DNA of 64,000 nucleotides from Pseudaminobacter soli (ex Li et al. 2025) (GTDB taxonomy: Bacteria; Pseudomonadota; Alphaproteobacteria; Rhizobiales; Rhizobiaceae): the NCBI RefSeq assembly GCF_029892515.1, contig NZ_JARXVF010000001.1:1612001-1676000 (forward strand), written 5' to 3'. Of the stretch, positions 46,949 through 59,096 are shown one piece after another (the stretch's first letter is position 1; each line of letters begins with the position of its first letter). Under the pieces are notes generated by a model. The model had not been told where the DNA came from. It saw nothing but the letters and a program-made list of their open reading frames with translations, and made no database searches. The position numbers and the translations under genes were made by a program.

Positions 46949-48229
46949 TCAGGCCGCCAATGCGTCTTCGGCCGCCACAGCGTCCTTGATGGCCTTGATC
47001 AGGTCGGTCTTCTCCCAGGAGAAGGAACCGTCGCGGCCCGGCTTGCGGCCGAAATGGCCGTAGGCGGTGGTCTTGGCGTAGATCGGCTTGTTGAGGTCGA
47101 GATGGCGCCGGATGCCCGAGGGCGACAGATCCATCACCTCGCGCAATGCCTTCTCGAGCACAGCCTCGTCAACCCTTCCGGTGCCGTGCAGATCGACATA
47201 GATCGACAGCGGCTGGGCGACGCCGATGGCGTAGGACAGCTGGATCGTGCAGCGGTCGGCGAGCCTTGCGGCAACCACGTTCTTGGCCAGGTAGCGCGCG
47301 GCATAGGCAGCCGAACGGTCGACCTTGGTGGTGTCCTTGCCGGAGAACGCGCCGCCGCCATGCGGGGCCGCACCGCCATAGGTGTCGACGATGATCTTGC
47401 GGCCGGTGAGGCCTGCATCACCATCGGGGCCGCCGATGACGAACTTGCCGGTGGGGTTGATGTACCAGTTGCAGTCGGCAGCAATCTTCAGATCACCAAG
47501 CGCCTCGCGAATGTAGGGCTCGACGACGCTGCGAACCTTCTTCGAGTCCCATGTCGGGTCCAGATGCTGGGTCGAAAGCACGATCTGCGTGACTTCGGAC
47601 GGCTTGCCGTCGACATAGCGAACGGTCACCTGGCTCTTGGCGTCGGGACCGAGCTTGCCGACATCACCCTTGCCTTCGCGGCGTGCAGCCGAAAGCAGTT
47701 CGAGGATCTTGTGGCTGTAATAGATCGGCGCCGGCATCAGATCCGGGGTTTCGCGGCAGGCATAGCCGAACATGATGCCCTGGTCGCCAGCACCCTCGGC
47801 GTTGGCGTCAGCCGCCTTGTCGACGCCCTGGGCAATATCGGCCGACTGGGCGTGCAGCAAAACATCGACCTTGGCGTGCTTCCAGTGGAAGCCGTCCTGC
47901 TCATAGCCAATGGCGCGGATCGCGCGGCGGGCGGCGGAGCGGAACTTGGATGGGTTGATGACCGGATGGCCCTGGGCGTCATGCACCGGCTTGCCATCCT
48001 TGTCTGATTTCAGCAGCGTCGCCGGCACGCGAACCTCGCCGGCGATCACGACACGGTTGGTGGTCGCGAGCGTTTCGCATGCAACGCGCACGTCCCAGGC
48101 ATTCATTCCGGCCTTCTTCGCCTCGCGATAGACCAGGTCAACGATCTCGTCGGAAATTCGGTCGCAGACCTTGTCGGGATGGCCTTCGGAAACGGATTCG
48201 CTTGTGAAGAGATAGTTTTGCCGCGTCAC
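46949..48229 (-). CDS. metK: S-adenosylmethionine synthase
   Basis: Makes SAM from methionine and ATP, 426 residues. Key segments: [20 protein letters not shown] (active-site His), [40 protein letters not shown] and an alphaproteobacterial insert near residue 115 ([20 protein letters not shown]). The start is GTG 48229 with GAGGGG 7 nt upstream. The 159-bp leader holds a small hairpin (GCGGCA/TGCCGC) but no SAM riboswitch motif that I recognise. SAM made here feeds TrmB, RsmC and MiaB. Confidence 0.96.
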   Translation of the reverse strand: MTRQNYLFTSESVSEGHPDKVCDRISDEIVDLVYREAKKAGMNAWDVRVACETLATTNRVVIAGEVRVPATLLKSDKDGKPVHDAQGHPVINPSKFRSAARRAIRAIGYEQDGFHWKHAKVDVLLHAQSADIAQGVDKAADANAEGAGDQGIMFGYACRETPDLMPAPIYYSHKILELLSAARREGKGDVGKLGPDAKSQVTVRYVDGKPSEVTQIVLSTQHLDPTWDSKKVRSVVEPYIREALGDLKIAADCNWYINPTGKFVIGGPDGDAGLTGRKIIVDTYGGAAPHGGGAFSGKDTTKVDRSAAYAARYLAKNVVAARLADRCTIQLSYAIGVAQPLSIYVDLHGTGRVDEAVLEKALREVMDLSPSGIRRHLDLNKPIYAKTTAYGHFGRKPGRDGSFSWEKTDLIKAIKDAVAAEDALAA

Positions 48230-48388
48230 GGGTGTCCCCTCTTGAAAGAACGAGCGGCAGGATGCCGCCTTTGGCCAGACACCGTTAGCGAACCCGCGCG
48301 GAGCCCGTCAAGCTCGGTTTTTTCGTGGATCAAGCCCTTCGTGGAATTGGCGACCTCAAATCGGCGACCGCGCGCCGGGCGGCGCAGC

Positions 48389-48808
48389 TCAGTCGTCGTC
48401 CGCGGCGAGCGCCTTGACGAGCTCGATAATCTTGCGACGCACCTTGACATCAGAGATCTTGAAGAATGCACGGTTGAGTTGAAGACCTTCGGGACTGGTG
48501 ACGAAATCCAGGCCGAAACCGGATGAACCTTCTTCGCCGAAACCCTTGCCGGACGCCCCATCCTGGCTCGGGAAGTCTTCGAAAAAGAAAGAAACCGGCA
48601 CACCGAGGATCGAGGAGATGGCCTGAAGCCGACTGGCGCCAACCCGGTTCGTGCCCTTTTCGTACTTCTGTATCTGCTGAAAGGTTATTCCAAGCTGTTC
48701 GCCGAGATTCTCCTGGCTCATTCCAAGCATATTTCGGCGAAGTCTTATCCGACTTCCGACATAAACGTCCGTCGGATTTGGCTTCTTCTTATTTTCCTTG
48801 TCGTTCAT
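48389..48808 (-). CDS. praR: PraR/PhrR-like helix-turn-helix regulator
   Basis: 139-residue XRE-type DNA-binding protein between lnt and metK. The HTH is RIRLRRNMLGMSQENLGEQL followed by GITFQQIQKYEKGTNRVGAS and RLQAISSILGVPVSFFF. The C-terminal helix is KVRRKIIELVKALAADDD. In Rhizobium, PraR represses quorum-sensing and biofilm genes; the Sinorhizobium homologue PhrR is acid-induced and lies beside actA (lnt). The position supports this identity; the function is known from the family. GAGGAAG lies before the ATG. Confidence 0.85.
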   Translation of the reverse strand: MNDKENKKKPNPTDVYVGSRIRLRRNMLGMSQENLGEQLGITFQQIQKYEKGTNRVGASRLQAISSILGVPVSFFFEDFPSQDGASGKGFGEEGSSGFGLDFVTSPEGLQLNRAFFKISDVKVRRKIIELVKALAADDD

Positions 48809-48938
48809 GTCTTCCTCGCCGCGCTCCGGCTTTTTTCTGCTTTCTTTACCATCCGGCAGCGAGAACGCCCACATCCCCCTTCTCGCCCAGATCGCCCTTT
48901 TTAGGGCGGCGTACTATGATTCGCTAATATACAAAGTG

Positions 48939-50531
48939 TCAATTCAGGCGCTGACGTTGTCCAATCCCCATTCCAACCCCAAAAGCGCCGACAAAAAACA
49001 GGATGACCAAACCGTTAAGGCGATTGCTGCCAAATGCCGCCGCATCTCGACCGCCAACCGGAACAGTGGCATCGATGGTTCCGCGGCTATTGACCGACAA
49101 GGCATCAACAATACGACCCCGCTGATCCACCACCCCGGAAATCCCTGTGTTGGCTGCGCGAACCAACGGCAGTCCCGTCTCCACGGCGCGTATCTGCGCC
49201 TGACGGAAATGTTGATAGGGGCCCGGCGTGTCGCCAAACCACGCATCATTTGTAACATTTACAATAATATCAGTTGACGCAACGTCAACTGCTACCAGAT
49301 CGGGAAAAATGATTTCATAGCAGATGAAGGGTAGTGTTCTGGCGCCGCCGGGCAGCGAGATCGCATGCCGCTCAATCCCCGGCGCCAAATTCATCGGCCC
49401 GGCAACCAACTGCTCCAGTCCGAAGCGCCCGAGGAGATCGGCAAAAGGAATGTACTCGCCAAACGGGACAAGGTGGACCTTATCGACCGCATCGACGATT
49501 TCGCCGGCATCATTGATGGCGACGACCGAATTGTAATAGCGCTCCTCGCCCTTCCCCGAAATGCCGGCCTCTCCGCGCATCGCGCCGGCAATCAGCATCT
49601 GTCCGCGGTCCAGCAGATCGCCGAGTGCTACCAGCGCATCGGGACGTTCGGTGAAATAGAACGGCACGGATGTCTCCGGCCAGAGGATCAGCTCCGGCTT
49701 GGCGCCGCCGTTCTCGGGTGGCTGCCCGGACAGGTCCAGCATCGTGCGGAAGATGCGGTCGCGCACGCCTGCATCCCATTTTTCGCTCAGATCAATGTTT
49801 GGCTGGACGATACGGACCGCAACACTGCGCCCATCCGCCTTCACGGGAACCGAAAGCCGCCAATATCCGAAGCCGACATGCGCGGCGACGAGCAGCACGG
49901 CGAGCGCCAGACCGACCTTTAGGTGACGCTGCCCCGCCAGAAGAGCGGGCATGGCGAACACCAGAACGGCCAGCGCATTCATGCCGATCAGGCCAACGAC
50001 CGATACGCTCTGCATCAGAAGCGGCACAGGCATGACCGCATAGCCGATCGCATTCCAGGGGAAGCCGGTGAAGAGGAACATCCGCAGCCATTCGGCAAGC
50101 CCGAAACCGAAGGCCAATGCGAAGATGCGGCCGATGCCGTTGCTCCAGGCCAGTCGGGCGACCACACAGGCAAAGCCGTAGAAGAATGCGAGAAGTGCTG
50201 GGATTCCCATGACCGCAAGCGGCAGCGCCCAGCCGAAGCTATCGGCCTCGACCAGCACCGCTCCGCCGATCCACCACAGACCGGCGAGGAAATAACCGAA
50301 ACCGAACCACCAGCCTGTAGCGAATGACGGCAGCATGCGCCTGAGCGGCCCCGCCGAGGCAGGCGCGGCAGCCCCGTCGAGCAGCCAGACGAGGACCGGG
50401 AAGGAAACGAAGCAGACCGCGAAAAAGTCGTACGGGGCCTGAGCGAGGACCGCCAGCGCGCCAGCCAGAAATGCGGTGAGTGCGCGCCGCCAACCCCACA
50501 GCAAAATAATCCGCCCTGCTAGGCGCTCCAT
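48939..50531 (-). CDS. lnt: Apolipoprotein N-acyltransferase
   Basis: Inner-membrane enzyme that adds the third acyl chain to lipoproteins, 530 residues. The N-terminal half has five to seven hydrophobic helices ([20 protein letters not shown] first). The periplasmic nitrilase domain has the Glu in [13 protein letters not shown], Lys in [19 protein letters not shown] and Cys in [17 protein letters not shown]. Known as ActA in Sinorhizobium, needed at low pH. ATG 50531 is the best start; 50576 adds 15 residues. Confidence 0.95.
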   Translation of the reverse strand: MERLAGRIILLWGWRRALTAFLAGALAVLAQAPYDFFAVCFVSFPVLVWLLDGAAAPASAGPLRRMLPSFATGWWFGFGYFLAGLWWIGGAVLVEADSFGWALPLAVMGIPALLAFFYGFACVVARLAWSNGIGRIFALAFGFGLAEWLRMFLFTGFPWNAIGYAVMPVPLLMQSVSVVGLIGMNALAVLVFAMPALLAGQRHLKVGLALAVLLVAAHVGFGYWRLSVPVKADGRSVAVRIVQPNIDLSEKWDAGVRDRIFRTMLDLSGQPPENGGAKPELILWPETSVPFYFTERPDALVALGDLLDRGQMLIAGAMRGEAGISGKGEERYYNSVVAINDAGEIVDAVDKVHLVPFGEYIPFADLLGRFGLEQLVAGPMNLAPGIERHAISLPGGARTLPFICYEIIFPDLVAVDVASTDIIVNVTNDAWFGDTPGPYQHFRQAQIRAVETGLPLVRAANTGISGVVDQRGRIVDALSVNSRGTIDATVPVGGRDAAAFGSNRLNGLVILFFVGAFGVGMGIGQRQRLN

Positions 50532-50605
50532 GCGCGACCCCTCATCGCGAGAATCACGCAAAAGATTTAGCAGCAACAGGCCATCGTTCCAAACGTTGTC
50601 GGCAC

Positions 50606-51679
50606 TCAGGCCTGCTCTGTGCGAGCCACGCGGCGGCGGCGGTCGCCCTTCTGGCTATGCACGATCCGCACGCGCTTGACGCGGCGCGGATCGGCATCGA
50701 GCACATGGAATTCGAAGCCGGGGATTGCCTGGACAACTTCGCCACGCGTCGGCACGCGGCCGAGCGCATTGAAGATCATGCCGCCGATGGTGTCGACATA
50801 TTCGCTATGTTCGCCGGGCGTGAACTCCTCGCCGATCATCTTGGCGACGTCATCGATCTCGGCCTTGGCGTCGACCACATAGATGCCATCGGCCGTCTGG
50901 GTGATCAGCGGCTCCTCGTCGTCATGCTCGTCTTCGATGTCGCCGACGACCATTTCGACGATGTCTTCCAGAGACACCAACCCGTCGGTGCCGCCATATT
51001 CGTCGATGACCAGCGCCATCTGGGTGCGCGAGGCCTGCATACGCGCCATCAGGTCCGACGCCAGCATCGACGGCGGCACGAAAAGCACGGTGCGGATCAG
51101 GTTGAGCTCGCCCAGCGTGCGCGCAAGATCGACATTGGCAAAATCCAGCACGGCGCCGGTGGGCGCCTTCTTCGGCTGCCGGCCCTTCTTGGTGCGAGCC
51201 AATTTGGTGATATGGGCGAGCACGTCGCGGATGTGGACCATGCCGCGCGGGTCGTCCAGCGTCTCGGAATAGACGGGCATGCGCGAGTGACCCGACTGCT
51301 CGAAGAGCACCATCAGATCGCCCAGGGTCGTCGCGATTTCCACGGCCTCGATATCGGCGCGCGGCACCATCACATCCTCGACGCGCACCTCGCGCAGCCT
51401 CAGGATGTTGTTGAGCATCGCCCGCTCGCCGGGCGAAAACCCTTCCGCTTCGGTGCTTTCTGCCAACGCGTCCGTCAGGTCATCGCGCAGGCTGGATCCG
51501 TTTCGGTGCTTGAAGAGGCCGGCTAGGCGTCCGAACAGCGAGGGGCGGTCATGGGAGTGATCGCTTGGCGCACTGCTCGGCTTCGTACTGGGACTAGGTC
51601 CCTCTTCGGCGCTTTCAGGCCCGTTGGGCGCGCCCCCGACGTCCGATCTGGCGGCGGCGGTATCTGGGTGTTCGTTCAT
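50606..51679 (-). CDS. corC: CBS-domain CorC/YbeX-like protein
   Basis: Cytoplasmic CBS-pair protein often linked with magnesium/cobalt efflux, 357 residues. An acidic, Ser/Pro-rich N-terminus precedes a hydrophilic helix ([20 protein letters not shown]), then two CBS domains ([40 protein letters not shown]) and a CorC_HlyC domain (about 270-340). There are no membrane helices, unlike the HlyC/DUF21 type. It lies with phoH-ybeY-lnt, a conserved arrangement in proteobacteria. Confidence 0.88.
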   Translation of the reverse strand: MNEHPDTAAARSDVGGAPNGPESAEEGPSPSTKPSSAPSDHSHDRPSLFGRLAGLFKHRNGSSLRDDLTDALAESTEAEGFSPGERAMLNNILRLREVRVEDVMVPRADIEAVEIATTLGDLMVLFEQSGHSRMPVYSETLDDPRGMVHIRDVLAHITKLARTKKGRQPKKAPTGAVLDFANVDLARTLGELNLIRTVLFVPPSMLASDLMARMQASRTQMALVIDEYGGTDGLVSLEDIVEMVVGDIEDEHDDEEPLITQTADGIYVVDAKAEIDDVAKMIGEEFTPGEHSEYVDTIGGMIFNALGRVPTRGEVVQAIPGFEFHVLDADPRRVKRVRIVHSQKGDRRRRVARTEQA

Positions 51680-51706
51680 CGTCGTCCGGTTGGTTGGTCT
51701 TGTCTG

Positions 51707-52213
51707 TTACGCATAAGGATCGGGAATGGCAAGTCTTGCCAGCGCCCGGCGCTCCAGGCCCTCCATCTCCTCCGCTTCTGCGTCAGTTTCGTGATCATAG
51801 CCCATCAGATGCAAGAAGCCATGGATCACCAGATGAGTAATATGATGTTCGCGGAGCTTGCCTTCCAGTGCAGCTTCGCGATCGACGGTCTCAGCCGCAA
51901 GAATTATGTCGCCCATCATCGGCGGCAATGGCTGGCCGGGCTTCGTCGGAAAAGCTGGGAAAGACAGCACGTTGGTCGGCTTGTCCTTGCCGCGCCATTC
52001 GGCATTCAACACCTGGATGTGGGCGTCGTCCGAAAACACCAGGCTGAGCTCGGTGCCCATCGGAGCGTCGGCGCCGGTCTCGGCGAGCGCGGCGCCGACG
52101 GCACGTTGCGCCAACGCCTCAAGCTCTTCTTCCGATGGCCAGTTGCCAGCCTCGATCATCAGGTCGATTTCAACGGGAAGCGCAGCCGCGCTCGGCTCTA
52201 CGGAAATTTGCAT
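51707..52213 (-). CDS. ybeY: Endoribonuclease YbeY, rRNA maturation factor
   Basis: Zinc-dependent single-strand endoribonuclease needed for 16S 3' end processing and 70S quality control, 168 residues. The metal motif is [17 protein letters not shown] (three His). Other parts: [20 protein letters not shown] and [13 protein letters not shown]. It lies between phoH (17 nt upstream) and corC (27 nt downstream). Sinorhizobium YbeY (SMc01113) also affects small RNA regulation. Confidence 0.95.
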   Translation of the reverse strand: MQISVEPSAAALPVEIDLMIEAGNWPSEEELEALAQRAVGAALAETGADAPMGTELSLVFSDDAHIQVLNAEWRGKDKPTNVLSFPAFPTKPGQPLPPMMGDIILAAETVDREAALEGKLREHHITHLVIHGFLHLMGYDHETDAEAEEMEGLERRALARLAIPDPYA

Positions 52214-52230
52214 GGAGTGCTTTCGGCCTA

Positions 52231-53265
52231 TCAGCGTTCGGAGCCCAGGCCGCGCTCGATCTTGCCGTCGCGTTCATAGGCCCTGACGATCTCGGCCACC
52301 AGCGGATGGCGGACAACGTCGGTGTCGTTGAAGCGCACCGTCACCACGCCCGGCACATTGTCGAGGATGCGCAGAGCTTCCACCAAGCCCGAGCGGGTAT
52401 TTGGAGGCAGGTCGATCTGGCTGGGATCGCCGGTGACGATCATGCGCGAGTTCTCGCCCAGGCGGGTCAGGAACATCTTCATCTGCATCGACGTGGTGTT
52501 TTGCGCCTCGTCGAGGATGACGGCGGCGTGCGACAGCGTTCGGCCGCGCATGAATGCCAGCGGCGCAATCTCGATGACCTCGGCGGCGATAGCTCGCTCG
52601 ACCTTGTCGGCCGGCATCATGTCGTAAAGCGCGTCGTAAAGCGGACGCAGATAGGGGTCGACCTTTTCCTTCATGTCGCCGGGCAGGAAGCCCAGCCGTT
52701 CGCCGGCCTCGACGGCCGGACGCGACAGGATGATGCGTTCGACCATGCCGCGTTCGAGCAGCATGGCGGCGTGCGCGACTGCCAGATAAGTCTTGCCGGT
52801 GCCGGCCGGGCCGATGCCGAACACTAGCTCGGCCCGCTCCAGCGCGCGCATATAGGCGTCCTGGTTGAGCGAGCGGGCGTAGATGGTGCGCTTGCGCGTG
52901 GAAATCTGTGCCGCCGCCATTTTGCCCTTGCGCTCCAGCGTGGGCAAAGTGAGTTGGTCGTCGGCCCCGATCGCCATGCGAATAGCGCCATCGACGTCGG
53001 ACTGGCTGATCTCCACGCCCTTCTGCAGGATACCGTAGAGATTATCGAGCGCGCGGCGCGCCTGCTCGGCGGCGACGGGATCGCCCTTGATGGTCAGCCG
53101 GTTGCCACGTGAATTGATGTCGACGCCTAGCTTCTGCTCGACCCGGGCCAGGTTCTCGTCGAACTGGCCATAGAGCGCACTGGCAAGCTTGTTGTTGTCG
53201 AAGGTCAGAACGATATGCGCCATGTCCGATGCCCCTGAGGGCACATTCTTCGCGTCGGCGTTCAA
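52231..53265 (-). CDS. phoH: PhoH-like (YbeZ) ATPase
   Basis: PhoH-family nucleotide-binding protein, 344 residues, thought to be an RNA helicase-like partner of YbeY. Walker A is [19 protein letters not shown], Walker B-type [17 protein letters not shown], and the conserved GDPSQIDLP near residue 275. A KH-like N-terminal region precedes it (about residues 20-80). The start is TTG 53265, supported by GAGGAG 6 nt upstream; a shorter ATG start would begin at MAHIVLTF. Confidence 0.93.
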   Translation of the reverse strand: MNADAKNVPSGASDMAHIVLTFDNNKLASALYGQFDENLARVEQKLGVDINSRGNRLTIKGDPVAAEQARRALDNLYGILQKGVEISQSDVDGAIRMAIGADDQLTLPTLERKGKMAAAQISTRKRTIYARSLNQDAYMRALERAELVFGIGPAGTGKTYLAVAHAAMLLERGMVERIILSRPAVEAGERLGFLPGDMKEKVDPYLRPLYDALYDMMPADKVERAIAAEVIEIAPLAFMRGRTLSHAAVILDEAQNTTSMQMKMFLTRLGENSRMIVTGDPSQIDLPPNTRSGLVEALRILDNVPGVVTVRFNDTDVVRHPLVAEIVRAYERDGKIERGLGSER

Positions 53266-53289
53266 CCGTATCTCCTCATCTGGGTGCCC

Positions 53290-54687
<1,398 letters not shown>

Positions 54688-54751
54688 GGGCGGGCTTCTA
54701 ACGCTTTTCGATGGCAAAAAACAGACGTTTCTTGGCAGGTCTTGGCGGGGT

Positions 54752-55546
54752 TCAGCGTTTGGGGTCGCGCAGCGCCTGGTTCATCATGCTGCGCACGCTG
54801 TCTTCCACCTGGCGCGCGGTCTCCTTGCGGCTGGTGCCCGCCGCAAATTCCAGCGGTTCGCCGAAATGCACTTCCACGTCGATCGCGCCTTCGGCCAGCA
54901 GATCCTTGACGTGCGGCACCAGGTCCTGGTCGCCCACCCAGGCCGCGATTGCCCTGTGCTGGCGCCCCATCGGCAGGCCCTGCAGGCGCGTGTAGGTGAT
55001 GGCGACCGGCTGTATGAAGACCTTGTCCGCACCGCCCTCGTCGATGGCCAGCTTCGCCGCACCGAACAGCGTGCTCTTGAACGGCAGCAATATGTTGCCG
55101 TCGCCGGTCGTGCCCTCGGCAAACAGCACCACGGCGTCGCCCGAAGCCAGGCGGCTGGCGATCTCGCTGGCCTGCTCGCCGGATTTGCGCTTGCGCTCGC
55201 GCTCCACGAAAATGCTGCCCTGCAGGCGCGTCAGCCCCCCGATGAGCGGCCAGCGCGACATTTCCGACTTGGCGATGAAGGCAACGTCGTTGAACGAGGC
55301 CAGCACCATGACGTCGGTCCACGAAACATGGTTCGCGGCGATCAGGAGCGGGCGGCTCGTGGACATCGTGCCGGTCACATGGACGCGGAAGCCTAGCGCG
55401 CGCAGGATGAGCCCGTTGCACCAGCGCCGTATGCGACGCGGCTTATAAAGCCCGGTTTTGACGCCGAGATAGGCGAACGGCACCAGTAGGGCCAGCCCGA
55501 CCGCGACGCACAGAAGCGCCAGACCTATCCGCAGCTTCGCAAACAT
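54752..55546 (-). CDS. plsC: 1-acyl-sn-glycerol-3-phosphate acyltransferase
   Basis: Makes phosphatidic acid in phospholipid synthesis, 264 residues. One N-terminal membrane helix ([20 protein letters not shown]) and the HX4D catalytic box in [16 protein letters not shown]. Binding motifs [15 protein letters not shown] and [17 protein letters not shown]. It is 64 nt upstream of miaB and 32 nt after rimI, in the usual rhizobial order. Confidence 0.92.
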   Translation of the reverse strand: MFAKLRIGLALLCVAVGLALLVPFAYLGVKTGLYKPRRIRRWCNGLILRALGFRVHVTGTMSTSRPLLIAANHVSWTDVMVLASFNDVAFIAKSEMSRWPLIGGLTRLQGSIFVERERKRKSGEQASEIASRLASGDAVVLFAEGTTGDGNILLPFKSTLFGAAKLAIDEGGADKVFIQPVAITYTRLQGLPMGRQHRAIAAWVGDQDLVPHVKDLLAEGAIDVEVHFGEPLEFAAGTSRKETARQVEDSVRSMMNQALRDPKR

Positions 55547-55578
55547 GCGTCGTGCCGTTCCTCCAATCGCAGGATTTG

Positions 55579-56073
55579 CTAGCGAAGGTCGCGGCGCATG
55601 ACAAGCGCGCCATTGGCGCCGCTGCCCGGGGCGCGATAGTAGTCGGCCCGCTTGCCGACCTCGCGGAAACCGAGCCGCCGGTAGAGCGCGATCGCCGCAG
55701 CATTGGTCTCGTCGACTTCGAGGAACAGCGCCTCGGCGCGTTGGGCGTGAAGCTCGCGCAGCACCGCATCCATCAGCTTCCAGCCGAGCCCTTGCCGCCG
55801 ATAGGCGCGGGCCACCGCAATGGTCAGGATTTCGCCTTCGCCGGCGACCAGCCGCGCCAGCACGAAGCCCGCCGGCGCTTCGTTACCGCGCCCGACCTCG
55901 CGCGCAGCATAGCCGAACACGGTGTTTTGCGCCAAAAGGTCGGCGAACTCGCCGCCCGTCCATGGCCGCACGAAATCCTCACGATGCAGCAACGAGACGG
56001 CATCGCTGTCCTTCGCCGCCAGCGGCTCCAGCACGAAATCGCGCTGGCGCGAGGTGATGAAGGGAATGCGCAT
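55579..56073 (-). CDS. rimI: Ribosomal-protein-alanine N-acetyltransferase RimI
   Basis: GNAT enzyme that acetylates the N-terminus of ribosomal protein S18, 164 residues. The acetyl-CoA site is VARAYRRQGLGWKLMDAVL, followed by EVDETNAAAIALYRRLGFRE. The ATG (56071-56073) directly abuts the stop of tsaB (56074-56076), so the two are cotranslated. The tsaB-rimI pairing is common and supports this name over another GNAT. Confidence 0.9.
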   Translation of the reverse strand: MRIPFITSRQRDFVLEPLAAKDSDAVSLLHREDFVRPWTGGEFADLLAQNTVFGYAAREVGRGNEAPAGFVLARLVAGEGEILTIAVARAYRRQGLGWKLMDAVLRELHAQRAEALFLEVDETNAAAIALYRRLGFREVGKRADYYRAPGSGANGALVMRRDLR

Positions 56074-56751
56074 TCAACCGCTCCTCGGCAGGACGAAGCC
56101 GGCCTGCGGCTTGGCGTCCGGTTCACGCAGGTAAAGGGGTTTTGGCCGCTCGCCGGGCTGCTTGCCGGCGGCCAGTTTTGCATAGACGCCGATATCGGAC
56201 GTCGCGCCGAGAGGCCCGATCGCAATGTCCTCTCCCGGCAGCGTGGCGGCGATCATTCCCGCCGCCGTGCCGGCCAAAGCAGCCGCATATTCGGTGCCCA
56301 GCAAGGTCGCCTGTGCAAGGTCGATCACTGCCGGGGCAAAGAGCGTGGCGCCAACATCGTCATAGACCGCGGCCTGCAGCTCGCCGCGCCCGCCATCGAG
56401 GGCGGCCAGCACGGTGCGCGGCCCGTTAAGCGCGCGCGCCTCGGCAGCGATCGCCTCCAGCGTCGTGACGCCGATCGCCGGGATACCCAGCGCCAGCGCA
56501 AGGCCGCGAACGGCCGACACGCCGACGCGGACGCCGGTGAAGGAGCCGGGCCCAACCGAGACGGCGACCGCTCCGAGATCGGCAAAGGCGAGCTTACCCG
56601 CCTTCATCGCTGCTTCGATCACGCCCATCAGATGCTCGGCGTGTCCCTTGCCGAGGTCCAGCACCTCGCGGCCAAGCTCTTTTCCCGCGTCCGCGTCATA
56701 GACGCAGGCTGCGCAGAGCCGGGCTGAGCAATCGATGGCGAGGAGCTTCAT
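56074..56751 (-). CDS. tsaB: tRNA threonylcarbamoyladenosine biosynthesis protein TsaB
   Basis: ASKHA-fold partner of TsaD/TsaE in t6A37 formation, 225 residues. Start: MKLLAIDCSARLCAACVYD. The motif VSVGPGSFTGVRVGVSAVRG is typical, with GKGHAEHLMGVIEAAMKAGK. The C-terminus includes KLAAGKQPGERPKPLYLRE. The same frame is open far upstream, but ATG 56751 is the family start and has GAAGGC as its only weak Shine-Dalgarno. It lies 20 nt after glcB. Confidence 0.92.
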   Translation of the reverse strand: MKLLAIDCSARLCAACVYDADAGKELGREVLDLGKGHAEHLMGVIEAAMKAGKLAFADLGAVAVSVGPGSFTGVRVGVSAVRGLALALGIPAIGVTTLEAIAAEARALNGPRTVLAALDGGRGELQAAVYDDVGATLFAPAVIDLAQATLLGTEYAAALAGTAAGMIAATLPGEDIAIGPLGATSDIGVYAKLAAGKQPGERPKPLYLREPDAKPQAGFVLPRSG

Positions 56752-56771
56752 GAGCGGTTTGCCTTCGACCC

Positions 56772-58937
56772 TTAATTGGCCGCCCGGTCGCGCGCCTTCA
56801 GCTCCAGCCGGCGCCGGTGCAGAACCGGCTCGGTGTAGCCATTGGGCTGCTCGCGACCCTTGAAGACGAGCTCGCAGGCGGCCTGGAAGGCGATGGAGTT
56901 GTCGAAGTCGGGCGCCATCGGGCGATAGAGCGGATCGTCCGCGTTCTGCCGGTCGACCACGGCCGCCATGCGCTTCATCGTTTCCATGACCTGGTCGTGG
57001 GTGACCACGCCGTGGTGCAGCCAGTTGGCGAGGTGCTGGGACGAGATGCGCAGCGTGGCGCGGTCTTCCATCAGGCCGACATCGTTGATGTCCGGCACTT
57101 TCGAGCAGCCGACGCCCTGGTCGACCCAGCGCACGACATAGCCCAAAATGCCCTGGGCGTTGTTGTCGATCTCGTGCTGGATCTCCTCCGGCGTCCAGTT
57201 CGGACGCACCGCAACCGGCACCGACAGGATGTCGTCGAGCTTGGCGCGCGGGCGGTTCTTCAGCTTTTCCTGCACCGCGTGCACGTCGACCTTGTGATAG
57301 TGCGTGGCGTGCAGCGTGGCCGCCGTCGGCGACGGCACCCAGGCGGTGTTGGCGCCAGCCTGCGGGTGAGCGATCTTCTGCTCCAGCATCGCCGCCATCA
57401 GGTCCGGCATGGCCCACATGCCCTTGCCGATCTGGGCGCGGCCGGAAAGCCCGCATTCCAGGCCGATGTCGACATTCTGAGCCTCATAGGCGGAAATCCA
57501 GGCCGACTGCTTCATGTCGCCCTTGCGGATCATCGGGCCAGCTTCCATCGAGGTGTGGATCTCGTCGCCGGTGCGGTCGAGGAAGCCGGTGTTGATGAAC
57601 ACCACCCTCTCCTTCGCGGCGCGGATGCTCTCCTTGAGGTTGATGGTGGTGCGCCGCTCCTCGTCCATGATGCCCATCTTGAGCGTGTTCTTCGTCATGC
57701 CGAGCATCTGCTCGACGCGCCCGAACAGCTCGACGGCAAACGCCGCCTCTTCCGGCCCATGCATCTTGGGCTTGACCACATAGACCGAGCCGCTGCGCGA
57801 ATTTTTCCGCGCGCCGTTCGGGCCGACATCGTGCAGCGAGATCAGGCCGGTGACGGCGGCGTCCATGATGCCTTCCGGCACCTCGTTGCCGTCGCGGTCG
57901 AGGATGGCCGGATTGGTCATCAGGTGGCCGACATTGCGCACCAGCATCAGCGAACGACCGGGCAGCACCAGCTTGCCGCCGTCCGGTGCGGTGTATTCGC
58001 GGTCGGCGTTGAGCTTGCGGGTAACGCTCTTGCCGCCCTTCTCGAAGGTTTCGGCAAGGTCGGCCTTCATCAGGCCGAGCCAGTTGCGGTAGGCAACGAC
58101 CTTGTCCTCGGCGTCGACCGCCGCGACCGAATCCTCGCAATCCTGGATCGTGGTCAGCGCCGCCTCGAGCACGATATCGGCGATGCCGGCCGGATCGGTC
58201 TTGCCGATGGTGTGGTTGCGGTCGATGACGATCTCGGCATGCAGGCCGTTCTTCCTGAGCAGCACGGCCGAAGGCGCCGCAGCCTCGCCGCGATAGCCGA
58301 CGAACTGCGCCGGATCGGCCAGGCCTGTAGAGCCCACGACCAGCTGTCCGTCCTTGACGGCGAGCGCGCCGGCATTGGCCCAGGAGCCGTCCTTCAGCGG
58401 AGCGGAGGTGTCGAGGAAATTGCGACCCCAGGCGATGACCTTCTCGCCGCGCCCCGGATTGTAGCCCTTGCCCTTCTCGGCGCCGCCGGTATCCGGGATG
58501 GCGTCGGTGCCGTAGAGCGCATCATAGAGCGAACCCCAGCGGGCGTTGGCGGCGTTGAGCGCATAGCGCGCATTCATGACGGGCACGACGAGCTGCGGGC
58601 CGGCGACCACCGCGATCTCGGGATCGACGTTTTCGGTGGCGACCTTGAACTCGGGGCCTTCCTCGACGAGGTAGCCGATCTCCTTCAGGAAAGCGCGATA
58701 GGCGGCCATGTCCGACGGCGCGCCATTCTCGCGATGCCAGGCATCGATCTTTTCCTGGATGGCGTCACGCTTGGCCAGGAGCTCGCGATTGCGCGGCGCA
58801 AGATCGTGCACGATGGTCGAAAGCCCGGCCCAGAAGGCGGCGGCCTCGACACCAGTGCCCGGCAGTGCCTCCTGCACCACGAAATCATGAAGCTCACGGG
58901 CAATACGCAGACCCGACGCTTCGATCATATCGCTCAT
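56772..58937 (-). CDS. glcB: Malate synthase G
   Basis: Condenses glyoxylate with acetyl-CoA to malate, 721 residues, normal G-type length. Family parts: [79 protein letters not shown] and [11 protein letters not shown]-like [25 protein letters not shown] precedes the ATG. Glyoxylate use fits the two glyoxylate reductase-like genes elsewhere in the window. It starts the conserved glcB-tsaB-rimI-plsC series. Confidence 0.96.
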   Translation of the reverse strand: MSDMIEASGLRIARELHDFVVQEALPGTGVEAAAFWAGLSTIVHDLAPRNRELLAKRDAIQEKIDAWHRENGAPSDMAAYRAFLKEIGYLVEEGPEFKVATENVDPEIAVVAGPQLVVPVMNARYALNAANARWGSLYDALYGTDAIPDTGGAEKGKGYNPGRGEKVIAWGRNFLDTSAPLKDGSWANAGALAVKDGQLVVGSTGLADPAQFVGYRGEAAAPSAVLLRKNGLHAEIVIDRNHTIGKTDPAGIADIVLEAALTTIQDCEDSVAAVDAEDKVVAYRNWLGLMKADLAETFEKGGKSVTRKLNADREYTAPDGGKLVLPGRSLMLVRNVGHLMTNPAILDRDGNEVPEGIMDAAVTGLISLHDVGPNGARKNSRSGSVYVVKPKMHGPEEAAFAVELFGRVEQMLGMTKNTLKMGIMDEERRTTINLKESIRAAKERVVFINTGFLDRTGDEIHTSMEAGPMIRKGDMKQSAWISAYEAQNVDIGLECGLSGRAQIGKGMWAMPDLMAAMLEQKIAHPQAGANTAWVPSPTAATLHATHYHKVDVHAVQEKLKNRPRAKLDDILSVPVAVRPNWTPEEIQHEIDNNAQGILGYVVRWVDQGVGCSKVPDINDVGLMEDRATLRISSQHLANWLHHGVVTHDQVMETMKRMAAVVDRQNADDPLYRPMAPDFDNSIAFQAACELVFKGREQPNGYTEPVLHRRRLELKARDRAAN

Positions 58938-59042
58938 AGTCTTTCTCCTGACACCCTATGCGGACGGACAATTTCGCGGCCTTTGATCACGTTGGGGTTG
59001 CAGGGTCAATTCATCCCAAGCTGTAGAACCCGCCAAACCCCG

Positions 59043-59076
59043 AAAAGCCGCTTTGCATAATAGCATCGGCAGCGGC
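59043..59076 (-). terminator. Terminator of the hydantoinase-like gene
   Basis: A 6-bp stem GCCGCT/AGCGGC (59047-59052 with 59071-59076) with an 18-nt loop, then TTTT on the minus strand; 20 nt after the gene's stop. Confidence 0.55.
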
Positions 59077-59096
59077 AAACGAGGATAAGTTGCGGT

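Noticed and set aside
48230-48388. SAM riboswitch in front of metK
   Set aside because: The 159-bp leader has one small hairpin (GCGGCA/TGCCGC), but I could not find the conserved bases of SAM-II or SAM/SAH motifs.
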